A DNA stretch of 64,000 bases from Myxococcales bacterium (lineage in GTDB: Bacteria; Myxococcota_A; Polyangia; Polyangiales; GCA-016699535): positions 1-64,000 of the forward strand of contig JACKDX010000003.1 of NCBI GenBank assembly GCA_020633325.1, given 5' to 3'. The notes under the pieces are model-generated. The model was not told the origin of the DNA. It saw only the letters and a program-made list of their open reading frames with translations, and did no database searches. The translations under genes and the position numbers were made by a program. Positions 16,209 through 26,733 of this stretch are shown one piece after another. Position 1 is the first letter of the stretch. Each line of letters starts with the position of its first letter.

Positions 16209-16612
16209 TTACCGGGGTTCCGGATTGCTGGTTGTGAACAGATCACTTCCGGTGCCTGATACAGCCAGGTGCCATTTTCCGTTTTTGCATAAGTTTCACA
16301 ATCTTCTTCGCTACCAATGGGCAGCTTTAATTCCTGTAGCGCATCGGAGCCATTCTTGTTTTCGGCGGCAGACAGTTGCGTTGAACCCCACCCCAGTGTC
16401 CACGCCGAGGGACCTCCTGGTATCAGACCCGGTTCGTCCAATGCCCGCATCAGATCAGGATACTGATCGAGATGAATGGCTGCTTTCAGCTGCAGCATGG
16501 CAACGTCGTTCATGAGGCCCTCGGTTTCATCTATGGCATCGTAGGGTCTCCCCCATATCGCTACCGTCCACGGCCATGCGCTGCTCTCGGCGTGGCACCT
16601 CGAAATGGTGCG
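16175..16612 (-). pseudogene. Relic of a trypsin-like (S1) serine protease
   Basis: The minus-strand frame is open from a TAG at 16615-16613 down to 16175 and carries recognisable chymotrypsin-family segments. WTVAIWGRPYD fits a core strand, NDVAMLQLKAAI is the classical block around the catalytic Asp (nDIALLkL), AWTLGWGST is the vtGWG block, and LQELKLPIGSEEDC is the following strand with a Cys. The catalytic-His motif TAAHC is not in frame upstream, and the catalytic-Ser motif GDSGGP is absent before the stop. Both ends are therefore missing. It overlaps the end of the preceding plus-strand gene by 34 bp. I read it as an inactivated gene fragment; a short ORF starting at 16513 could still be translated. 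Confidence 0.6.
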
Positions 16613-16787
16613 CTATTGGCCCTGTTGTGGGTGTTGTCGCCAGATGGCCGGGCTGAAAGAATTCAGCCGCTGGAGACTTGTGACCGCACTTCGATGCTTC
16701 TTCGGCCGTTGAGACCCAGCGCAGGAACCCTTACTTATGCGATTGGGCGTCTATTCTCATGGCATGGGTTTTGCTCAATAGCCCCGA

Positions 16788-19400
16788 GTGGTGAAGGGGC
16801 CAAAAATCGCGCGGGGTTGCCTAGCGGTGGGGTGGATGTTGGTAAGTGTAGGCGGCTGTGCGGCGTTGGCCGATGGATCGGCGGAGGGCGACAGCGCCTC
16901 CCAAGACTATGGCGCATGTCCGTCCGGGACGCACTTGGAGTGCTTGGCACATAGCGCGCGCGGCGATGTGGTGTGCGATGCAACTACGCTCAGATGTCGA
17001 ACAGGAGCGTTGAGCGTGACACCTCAAGCGCCTCTTTATGGCATGGCAGGCCGACCGCTTCATCCTATTGCTAGGGAACTGCATTTGGGGTCGGGGCAGG
17101 GCGAAGAAACTTTAGCAGCTGAGTTGGCGCCGAAAGCTCAGTACCTCGATGACATCGCGGATATTGATGCGGACCTTGATGCGCACATCATTGAGGAAGA
17201 CCTATGGAAGGCACGAGCCACTGTTACGTACCGTCATTTGGTGGCTGAGCAATTTGTTTTGCCTTTAGTTGCGGAGCTGGACGATGGAATTGCTCGCGCG
17301 CAAGCGGAGCTTGCTGCGCAGCGCAACTCCCTCAGCTATCTCCGTGAACTGGCAAGTGGTTTCGAAGCACAGTACGGTCGATTGGAAGATCAGGACGAGC
17401 GGCTTCGTCCGTTAAGAAATATTGCTGCCGAGTTCGATGCACCCGCGCTGACTATGCGGTCCTGCATCGAAAGGTTCAAAGCGAAAGACGGCGCTATCTC
17501 ACTGGGGCTGCCGGACGCGGAGATGTGTTTACGCATGTATTTGCAACTGTTGCCCGAGCTCCGTCGCCTGAATGATCGCGGCCTTGTGGAGCCTTCGTGG
17601 CTCGATGCATTGGAAGAGCTTGTCTATGACCTCAACAAACGGGCAGGCCTGTACGAATCGCAAGGGTTGATATCCCAAGCCACCGAAGGCGCTAGATACG
17701 CCCAGACTCAGGAGCTGCCTATCACGATATCGGCCTTGTTTGACATTTTGGTCACGCCCGAAATTGAGGGCCAGGCTTTGTTCCCTCATTTACGTATGCA
17801 GGTGACGCTCAACGTTCCAAGCGCAGATGGCATAGAAAACCCGGTGGCCCTGCCTCTTGGGGCGTGGGCCCGCGTTGCCATCCAAGGAATCGACGGCGTA
17901 GGAACAACCGAAGCGACGCGCCTCTCTTGGTTTGCGGAGGCGTTCAGTCTCGCACTCGAGAAGCTCAGGAGCAACCAACGATTGGCACTGGAGATCGTCA
18001 GCGGCAGCGAACTTGAAGCGCGGGAAATCTGGCAGCTTGCATCCATGATGGAACAAAGCGGCTTGATGCAGCTTTATGGCGGATACGATGCGGGCCGGCC
18101 GCTCGGGTTTCAGCGCATTCACGATGCCCTATTGAAGGATGCCGCACGGCAGAAATTTGCTCATGAGTTTCTTAACGCTTCGATGTCGATTCTGTGCGTG
18201 GCATCTGCGCTAGTGTTGCCTCCGGTCAATATCGTGACTGCTGGAACGTGTCTCATGGCGACGCTGGCGGGAGTCGATGCTGCGCTTCAGCTTGCTGGTC
18301 TGGCCGCCATGGCGGAAACGCTGACTTACGTTGGCATTAACGACAGCCTCGTTCCACGCCGCGACTACGTTCGTCTCAGGCGAAATTCCAACATGGTTGC
18401 CCTTCTAACGGTTGTCGATGTCATATTTGGGGCGCTGGATATGGTAGGCGCTGCACAGTTGGCGGTTTATGGCGAGCGCGAAATCATTCAAGGCGCCAGA
18501 TTCCGTCAGCGTGCGCTTCATTTGGCACAGGGCACAGCCGAAGTTCGCGTGCTCCGGACTACGGATGACGTGTTGGCGGCTCTACGTCCTATCGACACCA
18601 CTTTTCAAATACCGTTCGAAGTCCGCATCGTTGATTTGTATCCGACAAGCGCCGGGGTTCACCGCGTTGACGTGCTTGAGGCGGTGTTAGACGAGCCTAA
18701 CGTGGGGCCATTAATGGCTGAGGCCGTGCGGCGCTGGGGGCTGCCTTATTTTGGGTTCAGGCGCACTGGAGCCATCAACACCACAACGTGGGGGTTGGAT
18801 TACGCGGGCGGTTTTGTGCGCAACGGTGTGTTTGAACTCGTCGATGGGAAACTGACGCGTACCCAATGGGCCCCGAGTTTCATTCTGATGACCGATCGCA
18901 CGCTGCTTCCACGGCAAGGATTTGAGGCGGTATTGCAGGAGGAGCTGCTCCACTTTCTGGACTACGTCGATAGCAGCGCAGATATGCCACTTCTTCTCAA
19001 TGGAGTGGATACCGTCAAAAAGCCCTTGCTGCAGGATTCTGCACTACCCATTATCGAAGAGCTGGCAAAAGCGAACGGATTCGACCCTTCGGTTCTCTAT
19101 GGCAGCACGCGACATTTTTTTACGGAGGTGCGTGCTGATCGTCTGATGCGAGCAACTCGTCCTTTGGGGTCGGGATACACCGGGATAAGGGAACCTGTAG
19201 CGGTGCCTGCCGATTGGCTAATCCATCACCTGTTAAGCCTGAAACAATCCATGGACGTCAGTTATTCGAGGATCCCAGGAGTAAAGTTTTTGATATCCTT
19301 AGTGGATGCTCCGAATCGTGATGTGCTGCTGAACGGCCTGTTTCCGCCGCACTTATGGCAGGATGTGACCGCGCGAGCGTTTTGGGGTCTGCCGGACTGA
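16788..19400 (+). CDS. Large lipoprotein with a degenerate zincin-like C-terminal domain
   Basis: The 870-residue protein has a lipoprotein signal (MVKGPKIARGCLAVGWMLVSVGGC, lipobox VGGC, Cys24) and a Cys-rich stretch (44-70). A long helical, probably coiled-coil region follows (~120-300, including LDDGIARAQAELAAQRNSLSYL), then a beta-rich segment (~310-370). There are two hydrophobic blocks (464-510 and 535-560). The C-terminal domain (~585-870) contains QEELLHFLDY (717-726) and HFFTEVRAD (776-784). These resemble the HELxH.xDY and downstream Glu of zincin peptidases, but Glu718 stands where the first zinc His is expected. The order (anchor, coiled coil, hydrophobic hairpin, terminal enzyme-like domain) recalls secreted toxins; this is inference. 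Not recognised as a named family. Confidence 0.6.
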   Translation: MVKGPKIARGCLAVGWMLVSVGGCAALADGSAEGDSASQDYGACPSGTHLECLAHSARGDVVCDATTLRCRTGALSVTPQAPLYGMAGRPLHPIARELHLGSGQGEETLAAELAPKAQYLDDIADIDADLDAHIIEEDLWKARATVTYRHLVAEQFVLPLVAELDDGIARAQAELAAQRNSLSYLRELASGFEAQYGRLEDQDERLRPLRNIAAEFDAPALTMRSCIERFKAKDGAISLGLPDAEMCLRMYLQLLPELRRLNDRGLVEPSWLDALEELVYDLNKRAGLYESQGLISQATEGARYAQTQELPITISALFDILVTPEIEGQALFPHLRMQVTLNVPSADGIENPVALPLGAWARVAIQGIDGVGTTEATRLSWFAEAFSLALEKLRSNQRLALEIVSGSELEAREIWQLASMMEQSGLMQLYGGYDAGRPLGFQRIHDALLKDAARQKFAHEFLNASMSILCVASALVLPPVNIVTAGTCLMATLAGVDAALQLAGLAAMAETLTYVGINDSLVPRRDYVRLRRNSNMVALLTVVDVIFGALDMVGAAQLAVYGEREIIQGARFRQRALHLAQGTAEVRVLRTTDDVLAALRPIDTTFQIPFEVRIVDLYPTSAGVHRVDVLEAVLDEPNVGPLMAEAVRRWGLPYFGFRRTGAINTTTWGLDYAGGFVRNGVFELVDGKLTRTQWAPSFILMTDRTLLPRQGFEAVLQEELLHFLDYVDSSADMPLLLNGVDTVKKPLLQDSALPIIEELAKANGFDPSVLYGSTRHFFTEVRADRLMRATRPLGSGYTGIREPVAVPADWLIHHLLSLKQSMDVSYSRIPGVKFLISLVDAPNRDVLLNGLFPPHLWQDVTARAFWGLPD

Positions 19401-19411
19401 GCGACCCCGTT

Positions 19412-20674
19412 TCATGGGTTGTGCGAATGCGGGGGTGGTCTTTGCCAGCTTAAGAGCCGATCTTGAATCAACCCCAAGAGCACGCGGACTTGTGAGTGGG
19501 TGAGATGAAACTCCGCCGTGACGTGACGGTTATGGGCTGCAATGGTGGCTTCTTCGAGCGGGGTGGCCATCCCCAGACTAAACATCCCCATATTTCTCAA
19601 GTGGGACGCGTAGCGTTTTTTTGTGCTGTCCCAGAATTCTTGGGCGCGTTCGGCGGCTGCTCGGGATTCAAACTCTCCCCGTACGACCATCGCGACGCGA
19701 CCGTCGTCGGGTTCCGCGATATTGGCGGAGATGCGTAAAGGCACGTGTTCCCTAAAGCCCTGTGCAAACAGGCGAGCGTTTTCCACCTCGATGGATACGA
19801 CGGTACCGGCGTCAAGCCCAAGAAGGCCGCTGGTATCGATGTCTCGGTCAACATCATCGGGCCGGGCGCGCTCCTCTGCGCGTTTCTCGGCGGCGCCAAG
19901 TATGCGTGGCAAGTCATTGGGACGCATGATGGCGAATGCTTGGTTGCCGAGGAGTGCAATGATACGCGGGGTTGAGTCCTTGTTGGCCCATGTGCCGACG
20001 GTCACGCCGTACTCTTTGTGCCAGTCAAGTGGGGTGCCGCGAACCTGAGCGATGCGTTCAGTGGCGTTGCGAATATCTTCGATGCTCCGCCGATGCTCTC
20101 CGGCGATTACTAGTTTTGCGCGGTCAAGATTAGGCGATGCAATGAGCAGGCGATTCAGGTCTTCTACGGGCTTGACGCCCGAGCCTTCAAGGAGCAGCTC
20201 CCAATCGGGAATGCCCGCAAGGAAGATTGCCACGTCTTCACCCAAGGGGGAGCTGCGGACCCGCTGCATGTCCACGCGCAGTGCAAGCTGTGCCCCGGGC
20301 GGCAGGGAAAGTGAGTCCTCGCCCGCGGATGGCCTCCTTGAGGCTTGAGGGTTTTCGGCGGCGTCCGTTTTTGCATTTCCTGTGGTTTCATTCGGGGTGT
20401 TCTTGAGCACAGCTTTCTCGGCATCACCCTCGCCGAGGGGCGCTTCCTGAGAGGGGTCTTTGGCTCCCGACTCCGTTGCGGCGGCCTTTGGCAGCGTCAA
20501 CGTGCTTCCGTCGACCACCCCAAACTCAACTTCCGATGGCAGCTCAAATTCAATGCCGAGGTCCGGAATCGTCATGGCCCAAAAGAGCCAAACCGCAACC
20601 GCCGCATGCCCTCCCATAGACAATCCTAGCGCCACAAGGAGGCGGGCGTTGGTATGGTTCACCCAGAATCGCAC
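19412..20674 (-). CDS. Membrane-anchored protein of unknown function with acidic linker
   Basis: The 420-residue protein has a short cytosolic N terminus, one membrane helix (LLVALGLSMGGHAAVAVWLFWAM, ~12-34), then a polar acidic, Ala/Glu/Pro-rich linker to ~125 (KDPSQEAPLGEGDAEKA...). The C-terminal ~290 residues form a folded domain starting at LSLPPGAQLALRVDMQRVRSSPLG. This contains LLIASPNLDRAKLVIAGEH, then a mixed alpha/beta region with GTVVSIEVENARLF and VRGEFESRAAAERAQEFWD. The TM-linker-periplasmic-domain shape is like TonB or gliding-motor envelope proteins, but I see no TonB C-terminal motif. It is convergent with the 870-residue lipoprotein gene (11-bp gap). Function unknown. Confidence 0.55.
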   Translation of the reverse strand: MRFWVNHTNARLLVALGLSMGGHAAVAVWLFWAMTIPDLGIEFELPSEVEFGVVDGSTLTLPKAAATESGAKDPSQEAPLGEGDAEKAVLKNTPNETTGNAKTDAAENPQASRRPSAGEDSLSLPPGAQLALRVDMQRVRSSPLGEDVAIFLAGIPDWELLLEGSGVKPVEDLNRLLIASPNLDRAKLVIAGEHRRSIEDIRNATERIAQVRGTPLDWHKEYGVTVGTWANKDSTPRIIALLGNQAFAIMRPNDLPRILGAAEKRAEERARPDDVDRDIDTSGLLGLDAGTVVSIEVENARLFAQGFREHVPLRISANIAEPDDGRVAMVVRGEFESRAAAERAQEFWDSTKKRYASHLRNMGMFSLGMATPLEEATIAAHNRHVTAEFHLTHSQVRVLLGLIQDRLLSWQRPPPHSHNP

Positions 20675-20778
20675 GACCTAGAAAGTGTACCAGAGAGCGG
20701 CGCGAATGCCGCATCCAGTAGCAGAAGTCGGCATTGAGGTGGTTTGCACCCACGCTCAGAGATCGCTAGCGTACTGAC

Positions 20779-22877
20779 ATGGACACTTTCAGAGCCCACA
20801 CGGAGTCGAATCAGCTCGGCAGCGAGAGCAGCCCATATTTACTTCAACATGCCAACAACCCTGTCCATTGGTATCCTTTCGGCGCTGCCGCGTTCGAGGC
20901 AGCCCAGAAACTGGGCCGGCCTGTTTTGCTGTCGGTGGGCTATTCGACCTGCCACTGGTGTCACGTCATGGCTCATGAATCTTTCGAGGATGAAGAAATA
21001 GCCGAGGTGCTCAATACCCGCTACGTCGCGATCAAAGTGGACCGTGAGGAGCGACCCGATGTGGATGCCGTGTACATGAGCGCAGTCCAAGCGATGAGCG
21101 GCCGTGGAGGCTGGCCGATGACCGTATGGCTCACGCCCTCTGGCAAACCCTTTTTTGCGGGCACTTACTTTCCGGCCAGGGATGGAGACCGTGGCACATC
21201 ATACGGATTTTTGACCTTGCTCAAAGCGCTCGCGGATCGCTACCAGAGCAGTCCCATGGAATGTGAAACAGCCGCTGAACACGTTGCGAGCGTCATACAG
21301 GAGCATCTTCTGCCGAGTTCCGGGGCGATGCCGAGCGAGGACGTGATAGAGCGGGCGATGGATACGTACCGCGAGCACTATGATGCCCAGTATGGAGGGC
21401 TCAAACCCGCCCCCAAGTTCCCAACCAGTTTGCCGATTCGCCTTTGTTTACGTCGATATGCCACGCAGGGCGACAGCACGGCACTCGACATGGCTACGGC
21501 GACGTTGATGCACATGGCCAAAGGTGGCATCCACGATCATTTAGCGGGGGGCTTTCATCGCTACTCGACCGATGCGCGCTGGCTCGTGCCCCATTTTGAA
21601 AAGATGCTTTACGACAATGCTCTGTTGGTGTTGTGCTATCTCGATGGATACCAGGCGACTCATAATGATCTTTTTAGAGAGGTCGTCGATGACACGCTTG
21701 CATACGTAACGCGTGAAATGACGACGCCAGAGGGAGGATTTTATTCCGCGACTGATGCTGACAGTGTGGGTCCCACGAATGAGCACGGGGAAGGATGGTA
21801 TTTCACCTGGACGCCTCAGGAGATTGCTGAGGTTTTAGGCGAAACTGACGGTGATATCGTCTCACGCTATTTCGGCGTGACCCCTGAGGGAAACTTTGAG
21901 GGCCGAAATGTGCTCCATGTCAATCAGTCATTAGAGAGCTTTGCCGAAGCGCTGGGGAAGCCGCCACTCCAAGTGGCGCAGCTCATCACGCTCGGCAAAC
22001 AGAAGCTGCAGGAGGCGCGATCGCAGCGACCTTTGCCCGCACTAGATGACAAGGTGTTGCTGTCCTGGAATGCGCTCATGATTCAAGCGTTTGCGCGCGC
22101 CTCTCGCGTACTGGATCACGCCCCATCGAAGTATGCTGCCCTTTCAGCCGCTGATTTTATCATCACAAAAATGAGTCGCGACAGTCGACTTTTTCGCAGC
22201 TACAGTCGCGGAGAAACGCGCCATCCAGGCTATCTTCAGGATTATGCGTGCTGGATCGCGGCATTGCTTGATCTGTTCGAGCTGACGGGCGATGTGGCGT
22301 GGCTCAATCGTGCCATGGCGTATGATCGCGTCCTAGAGGAGCTCTTCGAGGATAAGGAGCGGGGTGGATATTTTTTGACCAGCCATGCTCAGGAACGGTT
22401 GATCGCCCGAGAGAAGCCGGCATATGACGGGGCTGAGCCCTCGGGCAACTCGACTCAGGCGCTCAACTTGGCGCGTCTATATTCGCTCAGCACTGATGCG
22501 TCTTACCTGAAACGACTCACCCGAACGCTAGAGGCATTTGGGCCGCGGATGGAGGCGGCGCCCACTACGCTGTCAGAAATGTTGCTTGCGTTGGATGTCT
22601 ACAGGCGCGGCTCTAAGGAAGTGGTGATCGTAACCCCGGGTGCCACCCAAGAAGCGGGATCGTTCATGGCTGAGTGGCGGGAGAAATTTGCCCCGGGGAC
22701 GATGCTTTTGGTGCTCTCTCAGTCCCAGGTTCCCGAGCTTGTTTCGCGGATCCCTTGGCTAGCGGGGAAACACGCCATCCACGGAAAGCCCACGGCATAT
22801 GTCTGCGCGAATGGAACCTGTGCCTTACCTACACAGGATGCCAAGCAGTTTGCCGCTCAGCTCGATCTCCGTGTCAG

Positions 22878-22887
<10 letters not shown>
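20779..22887 (+). CDS. DUF255 thioredoxin-domain protein (YyaL/SPATA20 family)
   Basis: The 702-residue protein matches the YyaL/spermatogenesis-associated protein 20 family. The N-terminal thioredoxin-like domain begins SSPYLLQHANNPVHWYPFG and has the CHWC pair (Cys58, Cys61) in GYSTCHWCHVMAHESF, then VDREERPDVDAVYM and GGWPMTVWLTPSGKPFFAGTYFP. The rest is an (alpha/alpha)6 barrel of the glycoside-hydrolase type (KGGIHDHLAGGFHRYSTDARWLVPHFEKMLYDNA; CTWNALMI-like LSWNALMIQAFARAS; DGAEPSGNSTQALNLARLY). Biochemical role is not established for the family. Length is normal. It ends overlapping the convergent inositol-phosphate synthase gene by 10 bp. Confidence 0.93.
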
Positions 22888-24191
<1,304 letters not shown>

Positions 24192-24490
24192 ATAAAATCC
24201 TTTTTTCTCGGAGGCTAGGCTCCGCGTCTTTAGCAAAAAGCGTGCTCAGCGACTAGCACAACGTTCGGGATGCAGTTTTGGGCCCCTACTCTAGGGGAAA
24301 TTTGCAGGGCGCCGTCTGAACACCCCGGCTTTGGTATACGTCTTGCTAGAGGGAGAACGAAACCCGTGGCAATCCGTACGAATTACGCTATGGTGCGCGC
24401 GAAACCACGTCCGGGTGATGTGCCGAATTTGCCACTTGTTGCAAAAAACTCACACATAATGACCACACTTTCCCACATACGAGGCAACGT
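24192..24490. promoter_or_regulatory. Divergent control region of ino1 and the nucleotidyltransferase gene
   Basis: This 299-bp region must hold promoters for both genes. It contains a perfect inverted repeat CCCCTA-CTC-TAGGGG (24283-24297), a candidate regulator site. No confident -10/-35 pair stands out. No gene is seen in it. Confidence 0.45.
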
Positions 24491-25255
24491 ATGACCACAC
24501 AACGCGCAGTGATTCTTGCCGCCGGGCGCGGCTCTCGCTTGGGCATGCACGAAACGCTGCCCAAACCGCTTCAGCCGGTGGGGGGGCTGCCATTGATTGT
24601 CCGCATCCTCCGAAAGCTCGAGCTAAGCGGCGTGATGGAAGTTGGCGTGGTGGTAGGGTATCTCGGACAAGCGATTCGGCATGCGCTGGCGAATCATCAC
24701 TTTGACATGCGGGTGCATACCATCACAAACGCCGCATGGGAGAAGCCCAATGGCACATCGCTCCTTTCGGCGCGCGACTTCATCGACCGGCCCACGTTGG
24801 TGTTGATGAGCGATCATTTATTTGCACTTCCCCTGCTAGAGCGCGTCCAACGACATTTTGTGGGCGTCGACGAAGTAGCACTGGGCGTAGACTATCGACC
24901 GGGGCGCTGTTTCGATATCGAGGATGCGACCAAAGTCCAAATGGACGGCAGCCGTATCACCGGCATCGGCAAAGAACTCGCCGACTACGACGCGTTAGAC
25001 ACGGGCGTGTTCAAAGTGACGCCCGCGCTGATTCGCGCGCTTGACGCCGTCAATGGGCCCGATGGCTGTTCGTTATCTCAGGGCATCGCGATCCTTGCCC
25101 GCCAGGGCAAGATGCACGGTGTCGATATTGGCGATGCGGCGTGGATCGATGTGGATACGCCCAAAGCCAAGCGGTATGCAGAAACGTATCTCACCCGATA
25201 CGACGAGCTGCCCCTGGTGCAACCGATGGCTCCTGCCATGGCATTGTCGGCCTAA
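24491..25255 (+). CDS. Sugar/inositol-phosphate nucleotidyltransferase
   Basis: The 254-residue protein is a nucleotidyltransferase of the GlmU/RmlA fold. It begins AVILAAGRGSRLG with the following Lys in LPKPLQPVGG, has GVVVGYLGQAI, LVLMSDHLF (metal-binding Asp), and YDALDTGVFKVTPAL. Its length and the SDH motif fit CTP:inositol-1-phosphate cytidylyltransferases. The adjacent divergent ino1 supports that substrate, which would give CDP-inositol for inositol phospholipid or phosphodiester synthesis. No CDP-alcohol phosphotransferase domain is fused, and none is next to it, so the partner would be elsewhere. A glucose-, mannose- or choline-phosphate nucleotidyltransferase cannot be excluded. 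Confidence 0.75.
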   Translation: MTTQRAVILAAGRGSRLGMHETLPKPLQPVGGLPLIVRILRKLELSGVMEVGVVVGYLGQAIRHALANHHFDMRVHTITNAAWEKPNGTSLLSARDFIDRPTLVLMSDHLFALPLLERVQRHFVGVDEVALGVDYRPGRCFDIEDATKVQMDGSRITGIGKELADYDALDTGVFKVTPALIRALDAVNGPDGCSLSQGIAILARQGKMHGVDIGDAAWIDVDTPKAKRYAETYLTRYDELPLVQPMAPAMALSA

Positions 25256-25290
25256 GCCGGGCCAGCAGGTAGGCCGGGATTCCTTTGAGC

Positions 25291-25322
25291 CGAAGCGCAG
25301 GGCGAATCAAGAGCCTGCTTCG
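25291..25322 (+). terminator. hairpin after the nucleotidyltransferase gene
   Basis: CGAAGCGCAGG (25291-25301) can pair with CCTGCTTCG (25314-25322) with a 2-nt bulge, 35 bases after the stop. A short T-run (CTGTTTTTC) follows only 15-20 bases later, so termination activity is uncertain. Confidence 0.3.
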
Positions 25323-25397
25323 TCGGAAAACTAGCCTGTTTTTCAATAGCTTGGCTAGGTAAATTAGTGGTCCCTAGAGGTGTGTTAGACTTAGCGG

Positions 25398-26699
25398 ATG
25401 TGCCGATGGGTTTTGGGGGCGGTGCTCGTACTTGCATTCGTAAGGGGCGCGTCCGCCGATGAACGATGGACCTCTCCTTACCGAGGGGTTAAGCATGTGC
25501 ACATACGCGCCAATCACCTTGATGCCCATGCTGTCGTCGTGGACTTGGGAGCGGCCAGCACTTCGGTAGTCGTCACGCGTCCGGCGGATCGAGGCATCAC
25601 CGTAAGGGAGTTTGCCCAGCGATACAACGCCGACATTGCCATCAACGCCAATTACTTTGATGTGGGTCTGCGCCCATGTGGGCTGAGCGCGGGGGACGGT
25701 GTGATCTGGCCCGACGCGTACCGAGAGAGCTGCCGCATGAGCATGGGCTTTGGCGACTTGAACGAAGCTGTAGCGTTCGATTCGGAGGCAGTGTTGAGGG
25801 GGCCCTTGCCCGAAGACTGGATGAAGCACGTGGTGAGCGGCAAGCCGTGGCTCTTGCGCCGGGGTGTAATTCAAGGCGGCTGGTACGATCCACCGCACAT
25901 CCATCGTCCTCACCCGAGGACAGCGATTGGTCTCAGCCGCGACCGAAATACGTTATTTATCTTGGTGGCTGATGGACGCAGGCCGGGGCTGCCTGGCATC
26001 GACGGCGAAGCTCTGGCTGTCCTTTTGGCGGACCTCGGCGCGTACGATGCTCTCAACCTGGATGGAGGCGGCTCGAGCGCCCTCTTCATCAACTCTGAGG
26101 GCGGTATTCAAAATCGACCTTCAAACCCGCTGTTGCGGGGCGTGGGCAATCATCTTGGTGTGCGCATCAACGCTTCGGCCAAGTGGTATGGCGCTGAACT
26201 CGAAGGGATTTCAAAAACGCCTATGCTTCGGCCCGGTGACGTGGCAAAACTCTGGGTTCGGTATCGAAACACGGGACGCTTTAGCTGGCAGCCTCGTGGC
26301 AAGCATGCCATCACGCTCGCTTCCACATCTCAAGAGCCCAATCCCTTCTACCTTCCGGGATGGGTCTCGGTCACTGCGCCAGTCGGTCTGGATCACGTGG
26401 TCCGCTCGGGTGAAACCGCCACGTTCGACTTTCCCATTGGCGCTCCAGCCATGATGGGAAACTTTCTGCTCGAGGTCTCGCCCATGCTCTCCGGTATGGA
26501 GCCTATCGCCGCTGTGCCGACGGGATGGCAGGTGACGGTTGAAGATGCGCAGGCAGGCCTGATAGAAGAAGTCGTCGCGGTAGAAGAGAGTGATACCGAT
26601 GCACCGGAGCGAAGTATGTTGGCCTCCATGACTGGCGGAATTGAAAGCCTCCTATGGCACGCAAAGTCGTGGATCGCACGAATGCCATCTTTGTGGTGA
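25398..26699 (+). CDS. Secreted phosphodiester glycosidase (NAGPA domain) with Ig-like domain
   Basis: The 433-residue protein has a cleavable signal peptide (MCRWVLGAVLVLAFVRGASA). Residues ~30-265 match the phosphodiester glycosidase/NAGPA domain: ADIAINANYFD, HPRTAIGLSRDRNTLFILVADGR, and the active-site block DALNLDGGGSSALF. The human relative removes GlcNAc from phosphodiesters. A second domain (~275-380: LRPGDVAKLWVRYRNTGRFSW...HAITLAST...FYLPGWVS) looks like an Ig-like NBR1-type fold. The tail is acidic and ends in an amphipathic stretch (IESLLWHAKSWIARMPSLW). It probably acts on envelope or extracellular glycans; the substrate is unknown. It lies 34 bp before fadE. Confidence 0.82.
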   Translation: MCRWVLGAVLVLAFVRGASADERWTSPYRGVKHVHIRANHLDAHAVVVDLGAASTSVVVTRPADRGITVREFAQRYNADIAINANYFDVGLRPCGLSAGDGVIWPDAYRESCRMSMGFGDLNEAVAFDSEAVLRGPLPEDWMKHVVSGKPWLLRRGVIQGGWYDPPHIHRPHPRTAIGLSRDRNTLFILVADGRRPGLPGIDGEALAVLLADLGAYDALNLDGGGSSALFINSEGGIQNRPSNPLLRGVGNHLGVRINASAKWYGAELEGISKTPMLRPGDVAKLWVRYRNTGRFSWQPRGKHAITLASTSQEPNPFYLPGWVSVTAPVGLDHVVRSGETATFDFPIGAPAMMGNFLLEVSPMLSGMEPIAAVPTGWQVTVEDAQAGLIEEVVAVEESDTDAPERSMLASMTGGIESLLWHAKSWIARMPSLW

Positions 26700-26733
26700 G
26701 TCGTGATACCATGCGGCGTTTGGAGGGCGACGG

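Noticed and set aside
13155..19400. Accessory region as a mobile element or island
   Set aside because: No transposase, integrase, direct or terminal repeats were found, and the only tRNA in the window is 20 kb away.
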